The translations under genes and the position numbers were made by a program. 23,081 bases of DNA from CAYMTN01 sp964393335 (GTDB lineage: Bacteria > Chloroflexota > Anaerolineae > Aggregatilineales > Aggregatilineaceae). The notes beneath the pieces are model-generated. The model was not told where the DNA came from. It ran no database searches and saw only the letters and a list, made by a program, of their open reading frames with translations. This document shows, one piece after another, positions 14,218-21,686 of this stretch. Numbering within the stretch: the stretch's first letter is position 1; every line of letters starts with the position of its first letter. The stretch covers positions 1 through 23,081 of the forward strand of contig CAYMTN010000064.1 of the NCBI GenBank assembly GCA_964393335.1, read 5' to 3'.

Positions 14218-17200
14218 TCAGCGCGCGTGGTGATCCTGCAAACTGCGCACGCTCAGGTCGTGCGCCCGCAGCGCGCGGATGCCGTTCAACGCGGCCTGCG
14301 CGGCGCTGAGCGTGGTCAGCAGCGGCACGCCGTAACGCACCGCTGCCGTGCGGATGTGCATCCCGTCGCCGTGCGCCGCCGCACCCAGCGGCGTGTTGAC
14401 GATCAGGTCGATCTCACCCGCGCGGATCAGGTCCACGACGTGCGGGCTGCCCTCGCCCACCTTGTTGACCGGCATCACGTTGAGGCCCGCGCCAACACAA
14501 AAGGACGCCGTGCCGCGTGTCGCCAGCAGCCGGAATCCGAGCCGCTGAAAGTCGCGGGCGAGCTTCAGCGCAGCGCTTTTGTCGAAGTCGTTGACGCTCA
14601 AAAAGATCGTGCCTTCGAGCGGCAGCCGGTCCCCGGCGGCAAGCTGCGCTTTGGCGAAAGCCGGGCCAAACTGCGCCGCGTGACCCATCACCTCGCCTGT
14701 GCTGCGCATCTCCGGCCCTAACAGCGCATCCACGCCCAGGAATTTTTTGAAGGGCAGCACCGCCTCCTTGACAAAAAAACCGTCGACGCGCGGTTCTTCC
14801 ACCAATCCGAGATCGGCCAGCGTCCGCCCCGTGATGACGTGCGTCGCCAGCGGGACGAGCGGCACACCCGTCGCCTTGCTGACATACGGGATCGTGCGGC
14901 TGGCGCGCGGGTTGACTTCCAGCACGTACACCACGTCATCCTTGATGGCGTACTGCACGTTCATCAGGCCGCGCACGCCCAACGCCAGCCCCAACCGCTC
15001 GGTGTATTCGCGGATGTGCGTCAGGTGATAGGCGGAGATTTTGTAGGGCGGGATCACACACGCCGAGTCGCCGCTGTGAATCCCCGCTTCCTCGATGTGC
15101 TGCATCACGCCGCCGATCACGACACGCTCGCCGTCCGCGATGGCGTCCACATCGACCTCGTAGGCGTCTTCCAGGTAATGATCGATCAGGATCGACTGGC
15201 CCGGCATGGCGTCCAGCGCGGCCTGGATGTAATTTCCCAGGGCGGCATCGCCGTACACAATCGCCATCGCCCGCCCGCCGAGCACGTACGACGGGCGCAC
15301 GACGACCGGGTACCCGACCGTCCCGGCGACCTGGCGCGCTTCGTCCAGGTTGGCGGCCATGCCGTGCGCCGGGCTGGGAATCTCCATCTCATCCAGCAGC
15401 GCGCCGAACTGCCCGCGATCCTCGGCGGCGGCAATCGATTCCGGCGCGGTGCCCAGCACCGGCACGCCTGCCGCGACCAGCGCCGCCGCCAGGTTGAGCG
15501 GCGTCTGCCCGCCGAACTGGACGATCACACCTTTAAGCGGCTGCTCGCGGGTGACGATGGCCAGCACGTGTTCGAGCGTCAGCGGCTCGAAGTACAGGCG
15601 GTCGGACGTGTCGTAATCGGTGCTGACGGTTTCCGGGTTGCAGTTGACCATCACCGCTTCGTACCCGGCTTCGCGCACGGCCCACGCCGCCCGCACGCAG
15701 CAGTAGTCAAACTCGATGCCCTGGCCGATGCGGTTCGGCCCGCTGCCCAGGATGATCACTTTTTCGCGGTCGCTGGGCGGCGCTTCGCTCTCGGATTCGT
15801 AGGCGCTGTACAGGTACGGCGTGTACGATTCGAACTCCGCCGCGCAGGTATCGACCACGTGAAACGTCGGGCTGATCGCCAGCGCCAGCCGCCGCGCGCG
15901 CACCGCGTCCGGCGAAGTAACCTCACCCCCCGACCCTGTGCTAGCACGCTGGGGCCGGGGGATGGGGGGTGAGGCCAAAGGGTCCGCAGGGACGTTTTCC
16001 GCGCCCTGTTCTTGCTGATCGCTGACCGCTGACCGCTGACCGCCGATCACTGGTTGTTGACCGCTGACCGCTGACTGCTGATCGTTGGTTGCTGATCGCT
16101 GACCGCTGGTTAACAGCCACGCGATATGATCGTCGGCGAACCCGGCGCGTTTGACGGCGCGCAGCAGGTCCGGCGGCACGCCGTCGAGTGTCTCGCAGTC
16201 CGCGATCTCACGTTCGAGCGCCACGATCCCGGCAAGCTGTGCCACGAACCAGGCATCGACCTGGCTGGCGCGTGCCACGTCGCCGGGCGATACCCCGGCG
16301 CGCAGCGCTTCCCACAGCGCCCAGATACGTTCGGCACGCGGCGCGCCCAGGCTTTCCAGGCGGCCATCCCAGGTGGCGTACTCTGGCGTGGGATACGGCG
16401 GGCGCGCCAGTTCCAGCGAGCGCAGCCCCTTGAGCAGCGACTCCTTGAACGTGCGGCCAATTGCCATCGCTTCGCCGACCGATTTCATCTGCGGGCCGAG
16501 CGTGGTTTCCACGCCGGGGAATTTCTCGAACGCCCAACGCGGCAGCTTGGTCACCACGTAATCGATGCTCGGCTCAAAGGCGGCGACGGTCGAGCGCGTG
16601 ATGTCGTTTTGCACCTCGTCCAGCGTATAGCCGACCGCCAGCAGCGCGGCCAGTTTGGCAATCGGGAAACCGGTCGCTTTGCTCGCCAGTGCCGACGAAC
16701 GGCTGACGCGTGGATTCATCTCGATGACCAGCACGCGCCCATCGGCAGGGTTGACGGCAAACTGCACGTTCGAGCCGCCCGTCTCGACGCCGACGGCGCG
16801 CATCACGACGCGCGCCATATCACGCAGGCGCTGGTATTCGCGGTCGGTGAGCGTCATGGCCGGGGCGACCGTGATCGAGTCGCCGGTATGCACGCCCATC
16901 GGATCGATATTTTCGATGGTACACACCACCACGAAGTTATCGGCCCGGTCGCGCATCACTTCCAGCTCGTATTCTTTCCAGCCGATCACGCTTTCTTCGA
17001 TCAACACGCCGCCGACCGGGCTTTCGCTGAGTCCGAACGTCACTTTTTCCGCGAACCCGGCGGCGTCGTACGCGATCCCGCCGCCGCTGCCGCCCAGCGT
17101 GAACGAGGGCCGGATCAACAGCGGGAACGACCCGATCTCGGCGGCGATGCGCTGCGCTTCGCCCAATGACGAGGCCAGCCCGCCCTGCGGCACGTCCAGC

Positions 17201-17619
17201 CCGGCGTTGAGCATCGCGTCGTGAAACAACCGCCGGTCTTCGGCAAGCTGCATCGCGCGGTGGTTCGCGCCAATCAACTCGACGCCGTAGCGGTCCAGGA
17301 TGCCGCGTTCGGCCAGCAGCACGGCGGTATTCAGCCCGGTCTGCCCGCCGACGGTCGGCAGCAGCGCGTCGGGGCGCTCGTGCGCGATGATCAATTCGAG
17401 CACGTCCGGCGTCAGCGGCTCGATATACGTCGCGTCGGCCAGTTCCGGATCGGTCATGATCGTGGCGGGGTTGCTGTTGACCAGCACCACGCGGTAACCT
17501 TCGGCGCGCAGCGCTTTGACGGCCTGCGTGCCGCTGTAGTCGAACTCGGCAGCCTGGCCGATCACAATCGGCCCGGCCCCGATAATCATGATCGTGTGCA
17601 GATCGGTGCGCTTGGGCAT
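14218..17619 (-). CDS. carB: Carbamoyl-phosphate synthase large subunit with repeat-derived insertion
   Basis: This subunit makes carbamoyl phosphate from bicarbonate, ammonia (tunnelled from CarA) and two ATP, for pyrimidine and arginine synthesis. It has the two-fold ATP-grasp layout: N-half starting IMIIGAGPIVIGQAAEFDYS with VNSNPATIMTD and PTVGGQTGLN, then C-half VIILGSGPNRIGQGIEFDY with VNCNPETVSTD and VQFGGQTPLN, and a C-terminal MGS-like domain. The length is 1133, against about 1070 usual. The excess is residues 505-568, placed between AWLLT and SPDAVRARR in the linker before VDTCAAEF, and it is made of repeat DNA (see 16014-16111 and 15921-15974). Without it the length is 1069. The frame stays open, so the protein is probably functional. 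carA lies 209 bp upstream. Confidence 0.96.
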   Translation of the reverse strand: MPKRTDLHTIMIIGAGPIVIGQAAEFDYSGTQAVKALRAEGYRVVLVNSNPATIMTDPELADATYIEPLTPDVLELIIAHERPDALLPTVGGQTGLNTAVLLAERGILDRYGVELIGANHRAMQLAEDRRLFHDAMLNAGLDVPQGGLASSLGEAQRIAAEIGSFPLLIRPSFTLGGSGGGIAYDAAGFAEKVTFGLSESPVGGVLIEESVIGWKEYELEVMRDRADNFVVVCTIENIDPMGVHTGDSITVAPAMTLTDREYQRLRDMARVVMRAVGVETGGSNVQFAVNPADGRVLVIEMNPRVSRSSALASKATGFPIAKLAALLAVGYTLDEVQNDITRSTVAAFEPSIDYVVTKLPRWAFEKFPGVETTLGPQMKSVGEAMAIGRTFKESLLKGLRSLELARPPYPTPEYATWDGRLESLGAPRAERIWALWEALRAGVSPGDVARASQVDAWFVAQLAGIVALEREIADCETLDGVPPDLLRAVKRAGFADDHIAWLLTSGQRSATNDQQSAVSGQQPVIGGQRSAVSDQQEQGAENVPADPLASPPIPRPQRASTGSGGEVTSPDAVRARRLALAISPTFHVVDTCAAEFESYTPYLYSAYESESEAPPSDREKVIILGSGPNRIGQGIEFDYCCVRAAWAVREAGYEAVMVNCNPETVSTDYDTSDRLYFEPLTLEHVLAIVTREQPLKGVIVQFGGQTPLNLAAALVAAGVPVLGTAPESIAAAEDRGQFGALLDEMEIPSPAHGMAANLDEARQVAGTVGYPVVVRPSYVLGGRAMAIVYGDAALGNYIQAALDAMPGQSILIDHYLEDAYEVDVDAIADGERVVIGGVMQHIEEAGIHSGDSACVIPPYKISAYHLTHIREYTERLGLALGVRGLMNVQYAIKDDVVYVLEVNPRASRTIPYVSKATGVPLVPLATHVITGRTLADLGLVEEPRVDGFFVKEAVLPFKKFLGVDALLGPEMRSTGEVMGHAAQFGPAFAKAQLAAGDRLPLEGTIFLSVNDFDKSAALKLARDFQRLGFRLLATRGTASFCVGAGLNVMPVNKVGEGSPHVVDLIRAGEIDLIVNTPLGAAAHGDGMHIRTAAVRYGVPLLTTLSAAQAALNGIRALRAHDLSVRSLQDHHAR
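15921..15974. repeat. CCTCACCCCCC inverted repeat inside carB
   Basis: Outer arms CCTCACCCCCC (15921-15931) and GGGGGGTGAGG (15964-15974) flank a centre with the perfect palindrome GTGCTAGCAC. It belongs to the same family as 5250-5323 and 17655-17780 but lies inside the carB reading frame, encoding a Pro/Ser/Gly-rich stretch (LASPPIPRPQRASTGSGGEV). Confidence 0.7.
16014..16111. repeat. 14 tandem heptamers (GCTGACC-type) inside carB
   Basis: 98 bp divide exactly into 14 seven-base units: GCTGATC, GCTGACC (x3), GCCGATC, ACTGGTT, GTTGACC, GCTGACC, GCTGACT, GCTGATC, GTTGGTT, GCTGATC, GCTGACC, GCTGGTT. In carB, read on the other strand, they encode a Ser/Gly/Gln/Ala-rich segment (SGQRSATNDQQSAVSGQQ and on). 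Heptamer arrays of this kind are usually found between genes. Confidence 0.8.
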
Positions 17620-17654
17620 GGTGGATACTTTCTGGCCATGTTGTGAACCCTAGA

Positions 17655-17780
17655 GCCTCACCCCCGCTTCGTCCCGCTGAGCGGGCCTCAACACCCCCTC
17701 TCCATCGAATGGAGAGGGGGAAAGGCCGAGTGTCCGGCGATGTCGGAACGACTCGCCGGTGCGAGGCCAGGGGGTGAGGC
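17655..17780. repeat. GCCTCACCCCC inverted-repeat element between carA and carB
   Basis: Ends GCCTCACCCCC (17655-17665) and GGGGGTGAGGC (17770-17780) are exact inverted copies. Inside is a 12-bp perfect stem, CCCCCTCTCCAT (17694-17705) / ATGGAGAGGGGG (17709-17720), with a 3-nt loop. It fills most of the 209-bp spacer between carA and carB. It could reduce or tune read-through from carA into carB, but lacks a T-tract on the minus strand. Confidence 0.72.
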
Positions 17781-17828
17781 TGGAACGTGCAAGAACCAGG
17801 CCGTTACGGACATGCACGGCGACCTTCG

Positions 17829-18992
17829 TTAACCCGTCACGCGGACACGGTCGGCCATCAGCGCGACGAACTCGGCAAACAGCAGGTCGGCGTCGTGCGG
17901 GCCGGGCGCGGCTTCCGGGTGATACTGGATGCTGATCGCGGGATAGACGCGGTGGCGCATCCCTTCGTTACAGCCGTCGTTCAGGTTGACGTGCGTGATT
18001 TCGACCTCCGGCGGCAGCGACTCCGGATCGACCGCGAAATTATGGTTGTGCGCGCTGATCTCCACGCGCCCGCTGGGCAGGTGCTTGACCGGCTGGTTGC
18101 CGCCGTGATGCCCGAATTTCAGCCGGTAGGTGCGCCCGCCAAACGCCTGCCCCATGATCTGGTGCCCCAGGCAGATGCCGAAGACCGGCACGCGGCCCAG
18201 CAGCGCGCGCACCGTCTCGACGGCGTAGGGCACGGCGGCAGGGTCGCCGGGGCCGTTGCTGAGAAACACGCCGTCCGGGTCCAGCGCGAGCGCGTCGTCG
18301 GCGGGCGTCCGCGCCGGTACGACCGTCACGCGGCAGCCAAAAGCCGCCAACCGGCGCAGAATGTTACGCTTGATGCCAAAATCGTACGCGACGACGTGGA
18401 AACCGCCCGGCGGCACAGCCACCCCGGACGGAGCCGCCCACTGCTGGAATTCCCAGGCGGGATCGGTCGGCTCGGTCCAGCAGTGCGGGGCCGCGCACGT
18501 CACGGTCTGCGCCAGATCGATCCCATCCAGGCCGGGCCAGGCGCGGGCCTGTGCGACCAGGTCGGCGTCAGTTGGCGCGGGATCGGTGGTCAGTGCACCC
18601 TTGAGCGTGCCCCCGCTGCGCAGGCGGCGCGTCAAGGCTCGCGTATCGACGCCGGTCACGCCGGTCCGGTCCTGCTCGGCCAGCCACGCGTCGAGCGAGC
18701 GAGTCGCCCGCCAGTTGGACACACACGGGCTGAGTTCGCGCACAACAAACCCGCTCAAAAAAGCTCGGCGGGCTTCGTCGTCTTCGCTATTGATGCCGGT
18801 ATTGCCGATCTGTGGCGCGGTCATCACCACGATCTGCCCGGCATAACTGGGATCGGTCAGGATTTCCTGGTAACCGGTCAGGCTGGTGTTGAAGACCACT
18901 TCGCCCAAGCGGGTGCCCGCCGCGCCGAAGGTCTGGCCGCGCCATACGCTGCCATCTTCGAGCGCCAGACGTGCTGTGTCGTGAAGCGCCAT
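17829..18992 (-). CDS. carA: Carbamoyl-phosphate synthase small (glutaminase) subunit
   Basis: This subunit hydrolyses glutamine and passes ammonia to CarB. It has 387 residues, the family length. The N-terminal CPSase small-chain domain (about 1-135) has ARLALEDGSVWRG and GEVVFNTSLTGYQEILTDPSY. The class-I glutaminase domain has FLSNGPGDP (243-251), nucleophile Cys274 in FGICLGHQIM, and His358/Glu360 in QYHPEA, so the triad is intact. The start could also be at 19007 or GTG 19010; the ATG at 18992 fits the family N-terminus and has GGGGGTG close upstream. carB follows after 209 bp, with a repeat in the spacer. The gene is divergent from the TIR-glycosylase gene. Confidence 0.95.
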   Translation of the reverse strand: MALHDTARLALEDGSVWRGQTFGAAGTRLGEVVFNTSLTGYQEILTDPSYAGQIVVMTAPQIGNTGINSEDDEARRAFLSGFVVRELSPCVSNWRATRSLDAWLAEQDRTGVTGVDTRALTRRLRSGGTLKGALTTDPAPTDADLVAQARAWPGLDGIDLAQTVTCAAPHCWTEPTDPAWEFQQWAAPSGVAVPPGGFHVVAYDFGIKRNILRRLAAFGCRVTVVPARTPADDALALDPDGVFLSNGPGDPAAVPYAVETVRALLGRVPVFGICLGHQIMGQAFGGRTYRLKFGHHGGNQPVKHLPSGRVEISAHNHNFAVDPESLPPEVEITHVNLNDGCNEGMRHRVYPAISIQYHPEAAPGPHDADLLFAEFVALMADRVRVTG

Positions 18993-19157
18993 CCGCACCC
19001 CCGCCATCACCTCATGAACGGATGCCGCCAGTGATACCGCCCCTGCCCCCGGCGTACCACGTCATTTTGACCAAATGCGCGGCAGCCGGTTGCATCACGG
19101 CCCGTTTTCGCTGACAATGAGGCTGCACACGCCCACAGGCAAGGAGCAAGCGTTGGT

Positions 19158-20252
19158 ATGAGTCGTATTTTCATCAGCTACCGCCGGGCCGACAGCGAAG
19201 GCTACGTCGGGCGGCTGTTCGATCACCTGGTCCAGCATTTTGAGCGCGGCGACGTGTTCATGGACGTGGACAACATCCCGCCCGGCGCGGACTTCCTGCA
19301 GGAGATCGAAAACGCCGTCGCGGCGTGTGACGTGTTCATGGCCGTCATCGGCCCGCAGTGGCTGACCGCCAGCGGCAGCGACGGCGCGCGGCGGCTCGAT
19401 CAGTGGGATGATTTTGTGCGGCTGGAGATCGCTACCGCGCTGAAACAAGGCAAGCTGGTGATCCCGGTGCTGGTCGGGCTGGCGCGGATGCCGTCGCCCG
19501 CCGATCTGCCGGAGGACATCGCGCCGCTGGCCCGCCGTAACGCGATTGAGTTGACGCACCAGCGCTTTTCGTATGACATCCAGCGGCTGGTCGATGCGGT
19601 CAAGAGCGCGGTCCCCGCTGCGCCGTCGTTCAAACCTGCCGCCGATTCCGAGATGCTGGCACGTAAGCAGGCCGCGCTGAAAACTCTACGGATCGAGCTG
19701 GTCGGCGCGTCGGAGTCGCCGCTGTACGACTACCGCGTCAAAACACGTGGTTTTCCCGTGCTGGGCGAAGGCAGTCCGGATGCGAACCTGATGTTCATCG
19801 GGGAATCGCCGGGCCGTTACGAGGCGGAACAGGGCATACCCTTCTGCGGCCCGTCGGGCGAAGTGCTCGACGAACTGCTGAACGGCATCAACCTGCGGCG
19901 CGAGGATGTTTTCCTGACGAACATCCTGATGGATCGACCGACCGAAAAACGCGAGCCGACCCCGGAGGAGATCGCGTTTTACGCGCCGTTCGTGGACCGG
20001 CTGATCACGATCATCGAACCGGCGGTGATCGTGCCGTTGGGGCGTTTTGCCGCGCAGTACATCCTGAAAAAGCTCGACCTGCCGGAAAAACGCAGCCGGA
20101 TCAGCCAGCTTCACGGCAAGCTGATCAAAACGCGCATGCCCTACGGTGAGATTCACGTCGTGCCGATGTTTCATCCGGCGGTCGTGCTCTACAGCGGCAG
20201 CCAGAAAGAAACGCTGCGTAAGGATTTCGAGAAGCTGCGCCTGTTCGTCTGA
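19158..20252 (+). CDS. TIR domain fused to Fe-S-less family-4-like uracil-DNA glycosylase
   Basis: A 364-residue two-domain protein. Residues 1-150 are a bacterial TIR domain: IFISYRRADS (4-13), VFMDVDNIPPGADF (33-46), CDVFMAVIGPQWL (57-69), DDFVRLEI (84-91) with Glu90 at the place of the NADase catalytic Glu, and VIPVLV (101-106). Residues about 170-364 match the uracil-DNA glycosylase superfamily, closest by eye to family 4: GEGSPDANLMFIGESPG (203-219), Glu222, GIPFCGPSG (226-234), FLTN (252-255), PTPEEIA (267-273) and MFHPAVVL (337-344) with His339. All four family-4 Fe-S cysteine positions are changed: Ala184, Ser187, Asp259, Tyr275. The start has AAGGAG upstream. The AlkC gene converges, with stops 9 bp apart. 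TIR domains often consume NAD+ when triggered, so the glycosylase half may sense or excise altered bases. This role is inference. Confidence 0.88.
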   Translation: MSRIFISYRRADSEGYVGRLFDHLVQHFERGDVFMDVDNIPPGADFLQEIENAVAACDVFMAVIGPQWLTASGSDGARRLDQWDDFVRLEIATALKQGKLVIPVLVGLARMPSPADLPEDIAPLARRNAIELTHQRFSYDIQRLVDAVKSAVPAAPSFKPAADSEMLARKQAALKTLRIELVGASESPLYDYRVKTRGFPVLGEGSPDANLMFIGESPGRYEAEQGIPFCGPSGEVLDELLNGINLRREDVFLTNILMDRPTEKREPTPEEIAFYAPFVDRLITIIEPAVIVPLGRFAAQYILKKLDLPEKRSRISQLHGKLIKTRMPYGEIHVVPMFHPAVVLYSGSQKETLRKDFEKLRLFV

Positions 20253-20261
20253 GCGGCGTCG

Positions 20262-21356
20262 TTACGCCTCCACCTCGAACGCCTGTTCCGCGAAGACCGT
20301 CCCGTTGACCTGCACCGAGATCGCGTGCTCGCCGGGGTAATACCGCCGCGTGGTGATCGGCCTGAAGCTGAACTGGCGACTGATGCTCAGTTTTTCACCC
20401 GGCGCGAGCGTCTTTTTGGTCAGCTTGAAGACTTTGCGCGTCTGTTTGCCGTTGGCGCGCATCAGGTGCACGGCGTAATCGATCATCAGGTCTTGCGCGG
20501 CGGCACCCAATGATTCGACCTCGAACGAAAACCGCACTTCGCCGCCCTGAGGCACGACGTCCGGCTCGACTATCAGCCCGTTCACAGCGACCTGCGGCTT
20601 GCCGAATCCGAGCAGGTCCAGCGCGTCCGGATGGCCCGCCTTGGCGAGCGTGCGCAGCGCGTGGTGGGCCATCGACTGCCCATCCGGCACGTCGTGATTC
20701 TGCCAGCGCCGCAGCACGTCGATGGTAACCTGCGGGTTGTCTTTCGAAATGTCGTTGAGGTTGTTGGCGACGCTGCGCCGCACAGCTTCGGATTCGTCGC
20801 ATTTGAGGCGTTCCAGGATCGGCAGGATAGGCGATGGATCGACTTTGAAGGCGGGCAGCGCGATGGCCCAGGGCAAACGCGGGCGGCAGCCTTCGCTGGC
20901 GAGACGGCGCACCGCCGCAACCTCGTGCCCGGCCCAGGACAGCATCTGCGCCATCATGCGGTCCTGGGCCGCGAGGATGAACGGGCGCACGGCGAATTCG
21001 GCGCTTGACCGCTGCGTGAATTGTTCCAGCGCGGGGATCGATGCGTCCCAGTCGTCCAACCCGTATACTTCGACGTAATCGGGAAACACCATGTTACCAA
21101 ACGGGAACGCGTCGAGGGCCGGGGCGGCACGGCGGATGAGGTCCAGCGCGGCGCAGTAGTCGTCCGGCAGCGCGTCGTGCAGCGTGAGCGTGGTGTGCCG
21201 CATACGGGCTTTTAGCTCGCGGCCTTCCCATTGATCGTCATAGATGCGGGCCAGGAACGTCCCGGCGTCGAACGGCGGATAAACGGCCTGAAACGCCGCG
21301 ACGAGGGCGTCAAAAAAGGCGCGGCTGAACAGGGTTTCCTTAAAGGGTTCCGGCAT
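20262..21356 (-). CDS. AlkC-type DNA alkylation repair glycosylase with C-terminal Ig-like domain
   Basis: This enzyme is expected to remove alkylated bases (3-methyladenine and similar) from DNA without base flipping. It has 364 residues. Residues 1-250 are HEAT-like helical repeats typical of the AlkC/AlkD superfamily: MPEPFKETLFSRAF, ELKARMRHTTLTLHDALPDDY, EFAVRPF (120-126), GCRPRLPWAIALP and the hallmark SVANNLNDISKDNP (195-208). Residues about 254-364 form a beta-rich immunoglobulin-like domain (GEVRFSFEVESLG, GEKLSISRQFSF, GEHAISVQVNGT), the arrangement known for AlkC. The ATG at 21356 has GAGGAGG about 11 bp upstream and a good promoter (21399-21427). It is convergent with the TIR-glycosylase gene. 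Confidence 0.9.
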   Translation of the reverse strand: MPEPFKETLFSRAFFDALVAAFQAVYPPFDAGTFLARIYDDQWEGRELKARMRHTTLTLHDALPDDYCAALDLIRRAAPALDAFPFGNMVFPDYVEVYGLDDWDASIPALEQFTQRSSAEFAVRPFILAAQDRMMAQMLSWAGHEVAAVRRLASEGCRPRLPWAIALPAFKVDPSPILPILERLKCDESEAVRRSVANNLNDISKDNPQVTIDVLRRWQNHDVPDGQSMAHHALRTLAKAGHPDALDLLGFGKPQVAVNGLIVEPDVVPQGGEVRFSFEVESLGAAAQDLMIDYAVHLMRANGKQTRKVFKLTKKTLAPGEKLSISRQFSFRPITTRRYYPGEHAISVQVNGTVFAEQAFEVEA

Positions 21357-21398
21357 CGGATCGTAACCTCCTCCTCAGGTGGATGCGGAGCAGGTTCG

Positions 21399-21427
21399 AG
21401 TATATAGCACGGATGTTCTGCGCGCAA
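21399..21427 (-). promoter_or_regulatory. Sigma-70-type promoter of the alkC-like gene
   Basis: On the minus strand TTGCGC (21422-21427), a 17-bp spacer and TATACT (21399-21404) lie about 45-70 nt upstream of the ATG. No Ada-box-like or SOS-box palindrome is seen nearby. Confidence 0.55.
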
Positions 21428-21468
21428 GTTTTTGTTTCGCGTGGGATGTATGCGTTGGGGGCGACCCT

Positions 21469-21657
21469 GTGAGGGCGTTGCCCTCACGCGCCCACACGGG
21501 GCCAATGGCCTCGTGACCCCTCGACTGGGCGCGGCGCGCCCGGTCGAAGCCGCTGACGTTCACCAATGCGCAGAGCGGTTTACCGTCTTGCAGCCTGCCT
21601 CCAGTACCGGGTGCAGGGTGCGCGGCACCCTGCCGGGGCGCGGGGTGGAACCCCGCG
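21469..21657. repeat. Hairpin-rich intergenic repeat region
   Basis: Three perfect hairpins stand out: GTGAGGGC/GCCCTCAC (21469-21487, 3-nt loop), GCAGGGTG/CACCCTGC (21613-21633, 5-nt loop) and CGCGGGGT/ACCCCGCG (21639-21657, 3-nt loop). They fill most of 21357-21686 between the alkC-like gene and the methyltransferase. No T-tract follows on either strand, so they are better read as dispersed repeats than as terminators. No gene is seen here. Confidence 0.5.
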
Positions 21658-21686
21658 AAAATGTGCCCCCGCCCCGCAGCCGCGAC

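Noticed and set aside
15916..16107. carB as a frameshifted pseudogene
   Set aside because: The frame is open throughout, the insert is exactly 192 bp, and all ATP-grasp motifs on both sides are present.
16014..16111. CRISPR-like array
   Set aside because: The units are contiguous heptamers without spacers and lie within carB; this is a tandem repeat, not CRISPR.
14839..17169. Long plus-strand open frames opposite carB
   Set aside because: They are antisense to a fully recognisable CarB, rich in Arg/His/Ala, without ribosome sites or domains.
17787..19034. 415-codon plus-strand frame opposite carA
   Set aside because: Exactly antisense to carA with an intact catalytic triad; the translation is low-complexity and unrecognisable.
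21613..21657. Terminator for the methyltransferase gene
   Set aside because: The hairpins are strong but no T-tract follows on the minus strand; they look more like dispersed repeats.
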